Assembly (NCBI GenBank): GCA_024707075.1
Contig: JANQAK010000003.1
Location: 310,001-374,000, forward strand
DNA from: Afipia sp.
GTDB taxonomy: Bacteria > Pseudomonadota > Alphaproteobacteria > Rhizobiales > Xanthobacteraceae
Reading direction: 5' to 3'
Length of the DNA: 64,000 nt
Under the pieces are notes generated by a model, which saw only the letters and a list, made by a program, of their open reading frames with translations, was not told where the DNA came from and searched no databases. The position numbers were made by a program, and so were the translations under genes. This document shows, piece after piece, positions 42,153 to 52,192 of this stretch (its first letter is position 1; every line of letters starts with the position of its first letter).

Positions 42153-44165
42153 TTAGAGCCTTGCATCGAAGTTGAGACGAGCGTTCGTATTCGCGGCCCT
42201 CAAGAGACCGCCATCGCCTGCTGTTGCGCCGCTAACCGTCACGTCGAACCCAACCGCAACCGGAGTCGAGCCAGCGCTCGTAATTGCCGTCGGGGTAGGC
42301 AAGGAGCCGCCAATAATGGTGCCGAAATCGCTTGCAGCAGAGGAGCTAACGGTCGGGGCTTTCAGCATTCCTGACTCCGCTTTCATCTCAATGAAACAGG
42401 CGAAGACCGTTGCCGAAAAGGCGAATCCATTCGCAATGCGCTGGCTCGCGCTAGCGCCACCGATCGAATAATAGTAGCGCAGGCACAGCGCCATCTCTTC
42501 CTGATAGCTCCTCGCCTCATGCACGCTCGTCACCGACGACCGCTTCAGATCGACCTTGCCAACGTCTAGCGTGACATTCTGCGCCTGCGTCGGATCTGTC
42601 CAGAAGAACACCGCGAGATTGTTCATCGAGCCGCTGACCATGCCGCTGAGCGAAATCGAGGCCAGCGTATTCGCCGTCAAGGCGATTGAGCCAGTCGCAA
42701 CAATCGTTGTCGATGTAGACGTGAAGAACTGCCCAGCCGTGAACGTGGTGTTCGTCCAGCTATTGACGATGTCTTTCGTGATCGTGTCTGCGGTGCCGGT
42801 CCATTCGATGATAGCAACTCGCAGCGTCGTTGACGCCGACATTCTAACGCGCGCCGTGAGGAAAACGGATTGGCCGCGAAGATCGATGCAATTCGCGGTT
42901 TCAAGCCACTGGATGACCCCGAACCGCTGCGCCGACGCATTCGCTTGCGTAATGCGCATCATGTACGGCGTGCCATCCTCCACGTTCGTCAGCGCGGAAG
43001 GCGTGACAGGATTCGATTGCGTGAGGGCCAGCCATTGATCGAAGCCCGTATACGCACCGTCAGCGGTCGAGGCGAGGCCGGCCTGCGCGATCATTCCCGA
43101 TGGATTGATGATGCGGTTATGTCCGGCCGCGCCACCACTCGTAAACTCCGGGATCGGAATGGCCGTTGTCCCGAGCGTCCCGCCAGGCGCGGACGTACAG
43201 CCGAACAGTTTCCCTTTGGATGTACCGTCCTTTACACCGAAAAAGCGCCCGCAGTGATCGTCATAAGCGGTAAAGGCTGGATGCCGTGAAGCGGCTCCAC
43301 TTGCTGGAACGACATATACACCGTTGGCGGCGTCGGCGATCGGCTTCGCCCGCAGGACAATATCGTTGGTGGCAAGCACCTTGCCATCCAGCGTGTCGCC
43401 GGCCTCATAAGCCGTTGTCGGATCGGCTCCCGTCAGATCGACAACCCGCACCACCGTAAGGGCGGATGCGCCGTCGATGCCGGCCGCTCCAGTGTTTCCT
43501 TTGTCGCCAGCCCGATAGAACTGAAGCGCAATTGCATCTGTAGCCGCGAATGCCGTCACGCCGGAATGATTGGAGACCGCAACCTTCACATAGTCCGTTG
43601 CGTCCGTAACGGCCGTGACGTCGAAGGTCGATTGAGATTCATCGGTCGGACGGCTGAGAACAATCGTTCCTTTTACCGTGCTGGTGGAATCGTCCAGCGC
43701 GAGAAGAAAGCTCTCAACGTTGCTCGCGCCGCGTGACGTTTTCGAGATGTAGAGGAACGTGGCTGACGCCATCGAAGCGTTGTTCGCGCGGATGTTTCCG
43801 GCGAGAGGATCAGCATCCGTCGTTCCGGTGTCCCATGAAAACAGAATCCCCGCGTCAACGCCGTCCACGCCATCGGATTCCGCGGCGAGGCCGATGGGGA
43901 CATAGCGCCAGATGCGCTCGAACGTCGGGGCACCGCTTGGCCCTAGCCATGCGCGAATTTTATATGCGCCTCCAGCAACATGAAATCCGAAATATCCATC
44001 GGCATCCGCCGTATTTGGATTTGAGATTCCGGTTATGCCGGCGCGATCTGACTTGAGCGCGGCCAGCGGAGCGCCCGGCTGCTCGCGCCTGACTTCGACG
44101 TTGGCGTCTGGAACAACGCTTCCGGCCTCATCCGTTACCGTGAACTGGTATCGCGCCATTGTCAT
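42153..44165 (-). CDS. Large tail fibre-like protein
   Basis: 670 residues. N-terminus TVTDEAGSVVPDANVEVRRE ... GYFGFHVAGGAYKIRAWLG is a carboxypeptidase-regulatory/transthyretin-like domain, followed by repetitive beta-rich sequence (KGTIVLSRPTDES, DLTGADPTTAYEAGDTLDGK, CGRFFGVKDGTSKG) common in phage fibres. A second ATG two codons in is possible. Probably mediates host contact. Confidence 0.6.
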   Translation of the reverse strand: MTMARYQFTVTDEAGSVVPDANVEVRREQPGAPLAALKSDRAGITGISNPNTADADGYFGFHVAGGAYKIRAWLGPSGAPTFERIWRYVPIGLAAESDGVDGVDAGILFSWDTGTTDADPLAGNIRANNASMASATFLYISKTSRGASNVESFLLALDDSTSTVKGTIVLSRPTDESQSTFDVTAVTDATDYVKVAVSNHSGVTAFAATDAIALQFYRAGDKGNTGAAGIDGASALTVVRVVDLTGADPTTAYEAGDTLDGKVLATNDIVLRAKPIADAANGVYVVPASGAASRHPAFTAYDDHCGRFFGVKDGTSKGKLFGCTSAPGGTLGTTAIPIPEFTSGGAAGHNRIINPSGMIAQAGLASTADGAYTGFDQWLALTQSNPVTPSALTNVEDGTPYMMRITQANASAQRFGVIQWLETANCIDLRGQSVFLTARVRMSASTTLRVAIIEWTGTADTITKDIVNSWTNTTFTAGQFFTSTSTTIVATGSIALTANTLASISLSGMVSGSMNNLAVFFWTDPTQAQNVTLDVGKVDLKRSSVTSVHEARSYQEEMALCLRYYYSIGGASASQRIANGFAFSATVFACFIEMKAESGMLKAPTVSSSAASDFGTIIGGSLPTPTAITSAGSTPVAVGFDVTVSGATAGDGGLLRAANTNARLNFDARL

Positions 44166-44179
44166 GCTGAAGCGTCCAT

Positions 44180-47164
44180 TTAATTGATCAGAGAACCGCG
44201 GGAATCCCCGCCGCCTACGGTGAGGGTGACGTAGCTGGCGCCGTCGATGACTGCGCCGGCCGCGCCGGCCGCGCCACCGGGTGCCGTAGATGAAAGACCT
44301 GCGGTTCCCGGAAGACCAGGATCTCCGCCGGGCGAACCATTGTAAGTTGCTGGTTCGCCCGCGCCGCCAAGGCCGCCGTTTGTCGGCGTTCCGGGACTTG
44401 CCGCACCGAATGCACCGTTTCCGCCATGACCTGGCGGCGAGCCTGCACCACCACCGCCGCCGCCCGCGTATTTACCGAGGTCATTCGCACCGCCGCCACC
44501 GCCGCCACCGCCGCCAGCCCAGAACCTGCATCCCGGAGGCAATTCAAGATTGATCGGACGTCGCGTGTAGAGCGCCGTTCCGCCCGGAAGGCCAGGGCGG
44601 CCGGCCCCCGAACCTGGAATGTAGCCTGTACCACCATCTCCGCCAGGCGCCAGCACATCGCCTTCAACGATCATCGTGATGTCAACGCCGGAAGGCCAAC
44701 TCCCGACATCAAAGACAGGGATGGATGTTGACGTTCCGGTTACGGCAACGCCCGCAAGAATTCGGCATTCGACAACCGTATCTGCATTCGGCGTCCCGTA
44801 GATCGAATCGTGCACCGCCCGCAAATTGACGTTCGTTGTGTTCGCGTCGATGACGATCGGATGGAAGTTCGGATCGTCGTTTGACGCCGCGAACAGAACT
44901 TCCTCGGCTTCCACCTTGAACCGATCTGCTGGAGCATTCAGCCGCGTGATCTGCACCGGCACATCAACGAGCGCCCCGGTCTCATCCTGAAAACAATGCG
45001 ATGCGACGCGATAACCGCCGCCAAGAGAAACATCCGTCCCGGCATACCGCGGTAGATCGAACGTCAATTTGCGGGGCGGATCGCGGAAGCGGGAAAGAAG
45101 AATAACCCCAAGCCGATCTGCGACAGTCCGGCCAAGAGCGGGAATCCATCGGGACAGGATTTTCTTGATAACCGCTCCGCCATAATCATCCTCGGCTTCC
45201 GCGTCGATGACCAGCGACGATGACCGATAGTTGTCAAGATCGGAAAGTTGCTTCAGTGGATTGATCTGACCGAAGTACGTCAGGACTTGCGAGATGCGCT
45301 TGTCCGGCTGCTCTTTTGTCGAGAGCGACATATAATTGTCGGGCGTGAACCTCGCGGCGTCCGTCACGATTCCGCGCAAGACCTGGAGCCGTACCTTTCG
45401 CGCTACGTCATCCCACCAGATGCAAAGCCCGGCCTGCTGGATCAATTCTGAAACAAGCGCCCCGACTGACGTAGGTTCGCAAATAACTGCACTGTAGAGA
45501 CGCCCAAGGAACGCCGCGGTTTCAGTTTGCCAATCGGTCAGAGTGATGAATCCTGATGGAACGCTGCCATAGTTGACCATCAAGTCGTAGATGATGTCTG
45601 CAACGTCTTCCGACGTGTATTTTAGGACGATCTGAACGCGATCCTGCGCGTTGAAAGCCTGCGCGACGCCGCCGCCAAGCTGACCGCGATCCGTCAGGGT
45701 GAGGACGTCGCCGGTTGTAATCTGATTGGCGGTGACTGAATACTCAGCAGATGGGGGAGTAAAATTTGACGTCCATCGAGGGGCGCCTACCGACAGCCGG
45801 AACTCATCAATATACCCTGAAAAATCGGTAAATGTTGTGTAAGCACCGCATCGGCCGATAGCGAATACGGCAGAGCTGTTCGGGACGGACCCTGTGAAAG
45901 CTACGTCTCCTCCTTCTTGGATTCCGCCCAAAAACAACCGGAGGACATTTCCAACCCTAACAAGCGCAACGTGGCGCTTCGTGGAATCATTGACTGATGT
46001 CGTTCCGGTTACGGAGATAAAACTTGAACCATTACTTACGCCCGCGACGACTTTTTGAGATGCGTTTCTTATAATATAGAACGAGCTACCAGCCGCCGTT
46101 GATGAGCCATCGAGTTGTCCGGTGATTCCCACGAGACCAGATGTCCCGTTGCTATTGAGCCAAAAATCAACCGTCCAGTCTCCGGCCCCAAGAGTGAAAT
46201 CCGCGTGGTCCGGGGTTGATATGAACCCCGCCGCAGTCAGGAGAGATGCAGTACCAAATTTCTTATCGACCGTGCTCGTTGTGGCGCTTGTTGGAGTCCA
46301 AGTTTTAGCGGACCCGCCAGAATTACTGTCGGTGAAGGTTGTCCCGCCATTTGATCCGTTGAAGTGAAGCATAATCTTCGTAAACGGATCATTCTCGCCG
46401 TTCGGGTCGTAGACCCACCGCTTGAACGCAACGATCTCTTTTCCGCCGAGAGCGAGATACCCTTCAATCGGATACTCAGCATCACCGACGCCTGAAGGCG
46501 ATAGTGTTGCGGTCGTATCGCCGCTTGTGATCGGAGCGACCAGAAACCCGGTACTCGCAGCCGGAGCCAGGGCGCGATCACCGTCGACCAACTTCAGAAC
46601 GTCCTTTGCAACGAGCGTATATTTTCCGTCAGGCGTAGGGCCGTCGAAACTCTCGACAATGAAATGTCGGGTTTCCATTTCCTCAAGGGATTGCCCCTCA
46701 AGGCCAATGATCCAGCGAATTTTGCGGCCGCGAAGGAACGGCTGCCGCGCTCGAAACTTCCCCCAGAATGTCCCCTGCTCATAAGGATCGTAGTCGCGGT
46801 CCGCGAGATACTTGTCGAACCCCTCGCCCGTATCGGAGTGCTTGATGTCGAAGAACGTCACGCTGAGCGTTGCGCGCGTCCCGAGATTTTCACCGAGCGA
46901 AATTGTCGCCGGGGTGAAGCTGATTTCCTGCACGTTCGGGATGCAGTCGATTTCTACCGGCAGGTAGGCCGTCGGCTTGGAAAACCGGAGCGTTACTTCG
47001 TCTTCAATATAGGACGCTCTTACGGGGCATGTGTTCTTGGTGTTGAAACACTTCTCCGCACTGTCTACGCCGAGAACCGCCGGACACGTTCCCTCGCCCG
47101 TCGTCTCTCCGTACCGCAAAGTGCAGACCGGAATTTGTATCTCTATGAACGAGAGAGACTTCAC
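44180..47164 (-). CDS. Tail tip / hub protein with LamG domain insertion
   Basis: 994 residues. The first ~230 residues and residues ~500-780 resemble phage tail-tip proteins (SFTPATISLGENLGTRATLSVTFFD; SALVSELIQQAGL-type GALVSELIQQAGLCIWWDD). Between them, residues ~265-490 form a concanavalin-like LamG-3 domain (IMLHFNGSNGGTTFTDSN, ADFTLGAGDWTVDFWLN, GYIDEFRLSVGAPRW). The C-terminus is Gly-rich (GGDGGTGYIPGSGAGRPGLPGG), possibly a flexible tip. Overlaps the preceding gene by 4 bases. Confidence 0.7.
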   Translation of the reverse strand: MKSLSFIEIQIPVCTLRYGETTGEGTCPAVLGVDSAEKCFNTKNTCPVRASYIEDEVTLRFSKPTAYLPVEIDCIPNVQEISFTPATISLGENLGTRATLSVTFFDIKHSDTGEGFDKYLADRDYDPYEQGTFWGKFRARQPFLRGRKIRWIIGLEGQSLEEMETRHFIVESFDGPTPDGKYTLVAKDVLKLVDGDRALAPAASTGFLVAPITSGDTTATLSPSGVGDAEYPIEGYLALGGKEIVAFKRWVYDPNGENDPFTKIMLHFNGSNGGTTFTDSNSGGSAKTWTPTSATTSTVDKKFGTASLLTAAGFISTPDHADFTLGAGDWTVDFWLNSNGTSGLVGITGQLDGSSTAAGSSFYIIRNASQKVVAGVSNGSSFISVTGTTSVNDSTKRHVALVRVGNVLRLFLGGIQEGGDVAFTGSVPNSSAVFAIGRCGAYTTFTDFSGYIDEFRLSVGAPRWTSNFTPPSAEYSVTANQITTGDVLTLTDRGQLGGGVAQAFNAQDRVQIVLKYTSEDVADIIYDLMVNYGSVPSGFITLTDWQTETAAFLGRLYSAVICEPTSVGALVSELIQQAGLCIWWDDVARKVRLQVLRGIVTDAARFTPDNYMSLSTKEQPDKRISQVLTYFGQINPLKQLSDLDNYRSSSLVIDAEAEDDYGGAVIKKILSRWIPALGRTVADRLGVILLSRFRDPPRKLTFDLPRYAGTDVSLGGGYRVASHCFQDETGALVDVPVQITRLNAPADRFKVEAEEVLFAASNDDPNFHPIVIDANTTNVNLRAVHDSIYGTPNADTVVECRILAGVAVTGTSTSIPVFDVGSWPSGVDITMIVEGDVLAPGGDGGTGYIPGSGAGRPGLPGGTALYTRRPINLELPPGCRFWAGGGGGGGGGANDLGKYAGGGGGGAGSPPGHGGNGAFGAASPGTPTNGGLGGAGEPATYNGSPGGDPGLPGTAGLSSTAPGGAAGAAGAVIDGASYVTLTVGGGDSRGSLIN

Positions 47165-47967
47165 GCCACACCGTTCAGCTTAAGGTCGAACGCAATCAGG
47201 TTGCTTGGACCGACCGGCGCGGGCGTAGGGTCATCCATCAGATCGCAGAAACCCACTTCTCGCGGATACGTTGCGGGACGCCATGCAAAGAAGAACGGGA
47301 TTTCCTCGGCTGCTTTTAGAAACGGATCGAGGTTTTCGCGGCACCATGCAGGCGTGAACAATGAGAACGGAACCGTGGATTCCCGGCCCTCACCGAGAAT
47401 GATCCGACCGAGGAAATTTCCGCTGACGCTCCGGTTGCTCGCCACATCGATCTTGCGCGCGTATGGCAGCGGCGTATGGCCGACGTAGACCTTGCGCTCC
47501 AGATCAAGGAGCTTCCCGCAATAGACAACCGCGATGCGCGCCGTGTCGGACCCGGTTTGAAGTCGAATTCGAACCCGAGAATAAGACTCCGCCGCAAACC
47601 GGAAGATCGCGGGGGTGTCGTTGTCCAGCATCGTTTCTTCAACGATCTCGGTCCAGACGGCATCAATATTTGCTTCAACCGAAACGACGATCTCGGCTGT
47701 CCCGAGATTGTGCCGCGCGATCCCGACGTAATCGATTGGATCGACTTCGTTCGTCGTGATCGTGATATATTGCTCGCTGTCATCCGCCGCCCGCCATTCA
47801 AGATGCGTTGCCGGGTTGGCTAAATTTGAGGCCGGATAATTCGCCTCTTGCGTATCAGCGACGATGGAATCCGCGCGCACGACATTATGATAGCCGACCG
47901 CTGGAAGGTCTGGGTCGGCCGCTGCCGCCGCGGGCGACAGGACATATTTGCTGGAAATGACGATCAT
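47161..47967 (-). CDS. Distal tail-like protein
   Basis: 268 residues. Residues ~40-150 look like a galactose-binding/discoidin-type beta sandwich (ASNLANPATHLEWRAADDSEQYITI, YSRVRIRLQTGSDTARIAVVYCG). The C-terminus (VPFSLFTPAWCRENLDPFLKAAEEIPFFFAWRP) fits distal tail proteins. It lies between the tape measure and tail-tip genes, where such a protein is expected. Confidence 0.55.
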   Translation of the reverse strand: MIVISSKYVLSPAAAAADPDLPAVGYHNVVRADSIVADTQEANYPASNLANPATHLEWRAADDSEQYITITTNEVDPIDYVGIARHNLGTAEIVVSVEANIDAVWTEIVEETMLDNDTPAIFRFAAESYSRVRIRLQTGSDTARIAVVYCGKLLDLERKVYVGHTPLPYARKIDVASNRSVSGNFLGRIILGEGRESTVPFSLFTPAWCRENLDPFLKAAEEIPFFFAWRPATYPREVGFCDLMDDPTPAPVGPSNLIAFDLKLNGVA

Positions 47968-50014
47968 CAGGCGAACTTAAGTTTGAATTCGTGTCCGTCA
48001 GCCAATCCCTCGTTGAGGAATTCGAACATCTGGGTCATCTGATCGCGGCCCCACGCGAAGCCGTTGAGAACGACCGTCCGCGCGCCGCCGGATGCCGCGC
48101 GGCCGCTGTTCATCGCTTCAAGTTCAGACCTGTTTTGGCTGGTAGCCGCGGCGTTCATCACGAACTCGCCGTCCGAAAGCATCGCAGGAATGCTGTCACT
48201 TGTGCCGGTGCCGCCCCCGAAACGAAACCGCCCGTTGCGTATCCGGTCGGAACGGACTGACTTTTGATCGAAGCAACGAGGCTCGCGCCCTTGGCGAGGA
48301 CCGCAGCGACCGCTGCGATGTTGGCCGGGAACGGCAGTTCCAGCGCCTTTGCCGCACCCGTAAACATCGAAATCGTGCCTTGGATGACGCCGAACACCTT
48401 GGCGGCCGTAGCCATGGCGGACGACTCCTTGCCGAACGCGCCCGAGATTTGCGCGAAACTCCCGGCGATCGACGCGCCGGCAATATCCCAGGTCGCGCCC
48501 GCCTGTTCTGCGATCTGCTGTTGCTTCTTGCCGTACACGTCGAGGCTGATGGCTCCGGCTTCGTACAGCAGGCGCTGCTGCTCCATCTTCTGGGCAAACT
48601 GCTCTGCCGGGTCCATGACTTCTTGCGCGACCTGAGCGCCAGCGATTTTCATTCGGGCGACGGCAGCGGCGTCACCCATCGCCGCGATACGCTGGCGAAG
48701 CGCCTCGGTGATCGGGATGTTCTTTTCCTTGGCGATTGCTTCCGCCTCAAGTTGAACCTTGAGTCTTTCGTGCTCTCCGATCGACTTTCCGACTGTAGCC
48801 GCCTCGGCCATCAAGCCCGCATTGCGCTTCGCCACGCTGCCAAGAAACGATTCGATCGCGTTCTTGCTCGCATTTTCAGACGCGATAATTGGAGCGGCAG
48901 ATTTGCCCCACTCCGAACCGAGCAAATTCACCTCTTTGTTCAGACGTGAGATTGCATTCGCTTGCGTATCCCAAGAAAAATCAGGAACTCCGGCCCAGAT
49001 ATTTGCAACGGACGACTTCAATCCGGCCATAACCTGCTGGGTCTTTTCGCCCTCGGCATTCATCGCCGCCCATCCGGCTTTGAGGCCGGAGAACACTCCG
49101 TCAGCACCTTGATAAGCCGCAACGAAAGCACCGATCTCGGCGAATAGCCGCTGGAACGCCACGGAAACCTGCAACACGACGGATGCGGTGCCGCGCAGAA
49201 TGTACTCAATTCCACTCGCGACCTTATCTAAAAGCTCGCCATCTTTGGCGGCCTGCACCATCTTGTTGGAGAAGTCCTCCATCGCAGGTAGCAACCGAGC
49301 CGTAATCTGGATGATGATCCCGTCTTTGGTCTTGTGCAGCTTGGTGAGATTATCGTTATAGTTCTCCGCCGCCTGCGTCGTGTTCTTGTCAAGGACGAGA
49401 CCAAATCGTTCTGCCTCATCACCTGCTTCCTTCAGGCCATCCTTGCCCATATTGAGCAGCGGGATCATTTCCGCGCCGGCCTTGCCGAACAGCGCGACGG
49501 CAAGCGCCGTCTTCGCCGCCCCGTCCTTGTATCCGGCGAACTTGTCTGCCGCCTCCCCAAGCACGTCATTGGCCGACTTCACCGTACCATCGGCGTTCTT
49601 GACCGAGATGCCGAGCGCGTCGAATGCCTGCTTCGCCGGACCGGTGCCGCCGCCGGCCACTTCCGTCATCGCCTTGGACAGCTTGACTGTGGATTTGCCC
49701 AGTGACTCCAAACTCACATCGGCAAGATCGCCTGCATATTTAAGTTTGGACAATTCATCGACAGGAATGCCGATGGACTGAGACAGCTTGTTCAGCTTGT
49801 CGGCTTCGTCGATGCCGGAACGAACCGCTCCGAACAGCGCCGTGATCGCCCGGTCTAATCCCTTCTCAAGGCTGATGCCGCCCGCGATTGCCGCGACCTG
49901 TTTGCCGAACGACGCCAGACCCGACTGAGAGCTTTTCAGCCCCTTGTCGAAGTCTGCGGTGTCCGCTCCGAGAACAACTCGGAGCGCACCGATTACGGCG
50001 CCGCCTGCACTCAT
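47967..50014 (-). CDS. Tail tape measure protein, frameshifted near the end
   Basis: About 683 residues once one missing base is restored. Mostly helical: LKSSQSGLASFGKQVAAIAGGISLEKGLD, LSQSIGIPVDELSKLKYAGDLADV, central hydrophobic part and AGASIAGSFAQISGAFGKESS. The literal frame stops at 48158; after the C5 run at 48214-48218 the continuation is GTGTSDSIPAMLSDGEFVMN then AAATSQNRSELEAMNSGRAA, the conserved tape-measure end. Length sets tail length, roughly 100 nm by the usual rule. Confidence 0.8.
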
Positions 50015-50042
50015 TTAATTCTTCCTCAAAACCTTGGAGGCC

Positions 50043-50693
50043 TCAAGCCATCGCGCCGAAAATGGCCCACTGCTGCTCTGATGTTTGCGGCGGGCGGCGC
50101 GGCGCCGACGGGTCGCGGACGATCAGGTCTTTCATTTTCGGGAATTTTTTGTATCGGGGGAGCGCTGCGATATGCCACGCGAGCGACATACGTTCGTTGT
50201 GTTCCCGAACGCTTCGATCGCTGAAAGCCTCGAAGTGAGCGGATAGCTGGCGCGGCGTCTTACGCCAGTAGTCTTCCTCGCTGCCGAGGCACAGCGAGAG
50301 CCACCGCTTCAGGAGGCCGGGCCAGTCCCAGCCTTTCGGCGGTCCGCCCGATTCCGAGGGCGCGGCGTGCCGCTCGCCTCCGCTTCCGGGAAGGCTGCGC
50401 CAAACGCGGCGTTGACCTTCTTCATGGCGCCCACAACGCCGCCGGCGGCCACGAGGAAGTTCTCCGGCTTCCTTGAGCGTAACTTCGGGATGATGCTCCG
50501 CAAGGCCCGCGTGCAGGACCTCGCGCATCATGGTCACGGTCATCGTGGCCGGGTTCTGCATCTCGGCGACGACACGCAGGAAGTTCTTGCCGAGTTTCTC
50601 CTCGATCGCGCAAATCGCGTCGATCGAGTAGCGGAGGACATAAACCTTGTCCCCCGCCGTCAGTTCAACTTCGCCCTTGTTCGGGTTTGCCAT
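50043..50693 (-). CDS. Tail assembly chaperone pair (G and G-T)
   Basis: The literal frame mixes two proteins. It starts MANPNKGEVELTAGDKVYVL and LKEAGEL; one extra base near 50455-50461 then breaks the true continuation LVAAGGVVGAMKKVNAAFGA, AFPEAEASGTPRP and a stop at 50309. With the base removed, G is ~127 residues. A -1 shift before that stop leads into GWDWPGLLKRWLSLCLGSEE, DYWRKTPRQLSAHFEAFSDR and so on, giving a G-T fusion of ~216 residues, the lambda-type arrangement. These chaperones coat the tape measure during tail assembly. Confidence 0.7.
   Translation of the reverse strand: MANPNKGEVELTAGDKVYVLRYSIDAICAIEEKLGKNFLRVVAEMQNPATMTVTMMREVLHAGLAEHHPEVTLKEAGELPRGRRRRCGRHEEGQRRVWRSLPGSGGERHAAPSESGGPPKGWDWPGLLKRWLSLCLGSEEDYWRKTPRQLSAHFEAFSDRSVREHNERMSLAWHIAALPRYKKFPKMKDLIVRDPSAPRRPPQTSEQQWAIFGAMA
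50333..50339 (-). promoter_or_regulatory. Candidate -1 ribosomal frameshift site
   Basis: Minus-strand CCGAAAG, in phase C-CGA-AAG with the repaired G frame, resembles the lambda G/T slippery heptamer G-GGA-AAG. Slipping back one base gives CCG-AAA and enters the frame of the T domain; the G stop is 22 bases further on. Confidence 0.5.
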
Positions 50694-50703
50694 CGATCAC
50701 CCG

Positions 50704-51384
50704 TTACGCTGCAATGACAGCGGCGGTGCCGGCAGATTCCGCGCTGGCGCTGCCAGCCGAATTCGTGCCCGTCACCACGCAGGTGATGACGTCGCCAATC
50801 TGGCCGATAATCGGCGTGTAGGTCTTGGCGGTTGCGCCGCCGATCGGCGTGCCGTCCGCTTCCCACTGATAGGTGAACGAAGTCGGCTCGTTCGCCCACA
50901 CACCATCGAACGCGGTGAGCAACACGCCAACCTGAGCCGTGCCGCTGATTGCAGGCTTGGTCGAGTTCGATGGCGTTGCCGCAGCGTGGCGGACCGGCTT
51001 CCCGGATATCTTCCACGTACACGCCATCACCATTTTGTCGTCGATCGGAGTATCCGGCTCCATCGCCGTAATGAATGCGTTGTAGTCAACATAGGCGCCG
51101 GACGGGAAAACGTTGCGGCATTCCTTCGTGACCCGGACGAATGAGTAAAGCTGCTCCTCTGCGGTCCCGGTAGGAACGTAGTGAATTTCACAGGAAGTTT
51201 CGCGCGCGTCTGCCGGACCGGGGATGAACTCCCGGTGCGCGTCCGGGCTCTGCTCATGAAACACATCGATGGAGTCGACCGCCACGCCGGGAGGTGTGAC
51301 TCCGAACATCTCTCCGATGGCCTCGTACACGCCATCGACTTTAACCTTGAACAGCGAACCATATCCAATACCAGCGACGGTCAT
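50704..51384 (-). CDS. Major tail tube protein with C-terminal Ig-like domain
   Basis: 226 residues. Residues 1-150 fit a phage tail tube protein (LFKVKVDGVYEAIGEMFGVT, SCEIHYVPTGTAEEQLYSFV, DKMVMACTWKISGKP). Residues ~150-226 are an Ig-like domain (PAISGTAQVGVLLTAFDGVWA, FTYQWEADGTPIGGATAKTYT, ITCVVTGTNSAGSASAES), likely displayed on the tail surface. Gene order supports the call. Confidence 0.78.
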   Translation of the reverse strand: MTVAGIGYGSLFKVKVDGVYEAIGEMFGVTPPGVAVDSIDVFHEQSPDAHREFIPGPADARETSCEIHYVPTGTAEEQLYSFVRVTKECRNVFPSGAYVDYNAFITAMEPDTPIDDKMVMACTWKISGKPVRHAAATPSNSTKPAISGTAQVGVLLTAFDGVWANEPTSFTYQWEADGTPIGGATAKTYTPIIGQIGDVITCVVTGTNSAGSASAESAGTAAVIAA

Positions 51385-51448
51385 CGGGATTTCTCCATGT
51401 CAGATTGTGAAAGACCCGCGATCACCCCGGCGGGAATGGGGAATTGAA

Positions 51449-51997
51449 CTAGGTTCCGGACTTAATTTTCGCGGCGAGACGGGCGGCTTTGCGCTCCGCC
51501 CGCTTTTTCGCCTTGTCGATCTCTTCGCCGATTGTTTCTGCGATCACGACAACAAGTGTCTGGTCATATGCATCCCAGGTCGGACGCATGAACGGCTGCG
51601 CCTTGTGATGCACCGTACCGAATTCCTGAAGCGAGCCCTGCCCTGCCCGCTTCGTCGGGCCGACATGCGTGACGGCAGATCGCCCCTCTCCGCCTGCTGA
51701 TCGGTTGGCGGCGCGCGCGGCGGCGGCGGCCTCGGCCTTGTCGCCCGTCTCACGCATCGCCTGAGCGTATGCAGCCTTACCTGGCGTGATGATCTTTGGC
51801 TTGCTGACCTTGATTTCTCGCTTGAGGTTGCCCTTGTCTTTCGGCGCGATAGCGATCGCATGATCCGCGAACACTGCCCCGGCCGTGCCGACCGCGCGCT
51901 TCAGAATGTTGCCCGCGGTCGCCTTGGAAAAGTCTTCGAGGGCCTCGTTTAGTTCCTTCAGGCCTTCGATCTTGACCGTTTGGCGGCTGAAGGCCAT
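51449..51997 (-). CDS. HK97-gp10-like tail completion protein
   Basis: 182 residues. VKIEGLKELNEALEDFSKATAGNILKRAVGTAGAVFADHAIAIAP is the gp10 family opening; the mid-part KAEAAAAARAANRSAGGEG is Ala/Lys-rich, then VTHVGPTKRAGQGSLQEFGT. It joins head and tail. A basic C-terminal tail follows. It is 3 bases from its upstream neighbour. Confidence 0.75.
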   Translation of the reverse strand: MAFSRQTVKIEGLKELNEALEDFSKATAGNILKRAVGTAGAVFADHAIAIAPKDKGNLKREIKVSKPKIITPGKAAYAQAMRETGDKAEAAAAARAANRSAGGEGRSAVTHVGPTKRAGQGSLQEFGTVHHKAQPFMRPTWDAYDQTLVVVIAETIGEEIDKAKKRAERKAARLAAKIKSGT

Positions 51998-52000
51998 GGC

Positions 52001-52192
52001 TCAACTGTTTTCAATGACTTCGATGTCACCGACAACGACAAACTCGATCAGCAATGTGGTTACATCGTCACACGAAGACTTCACCGTCACGGCGCGCTGA
52101 CCCGGCAACGGCTTACCCGCTTCGTCGCAAAGCATCGGCGTTGCCTCGCGCATGAACTCAGTCTTGACGTTGCGGACGGTCAGCTTCATCAA
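52001..52192 (-). CDS. Small phage protein of the connector region
   Basis: 63 residues (MMKLTVRNVKTEFMREATPM onward). No family recognised. It overlaps the upstream gene by 4 bases and precedes the gp10-like gene by 3, so it belongs to the head-tail joining block. Confidence 0.6.
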   Translation of the reverse strand: MMKLTVRNVKTEFMREATPMLCDEAGKPLPGQRAVTVKSSCDDVTTLLIEFVVVGDIEVIENS

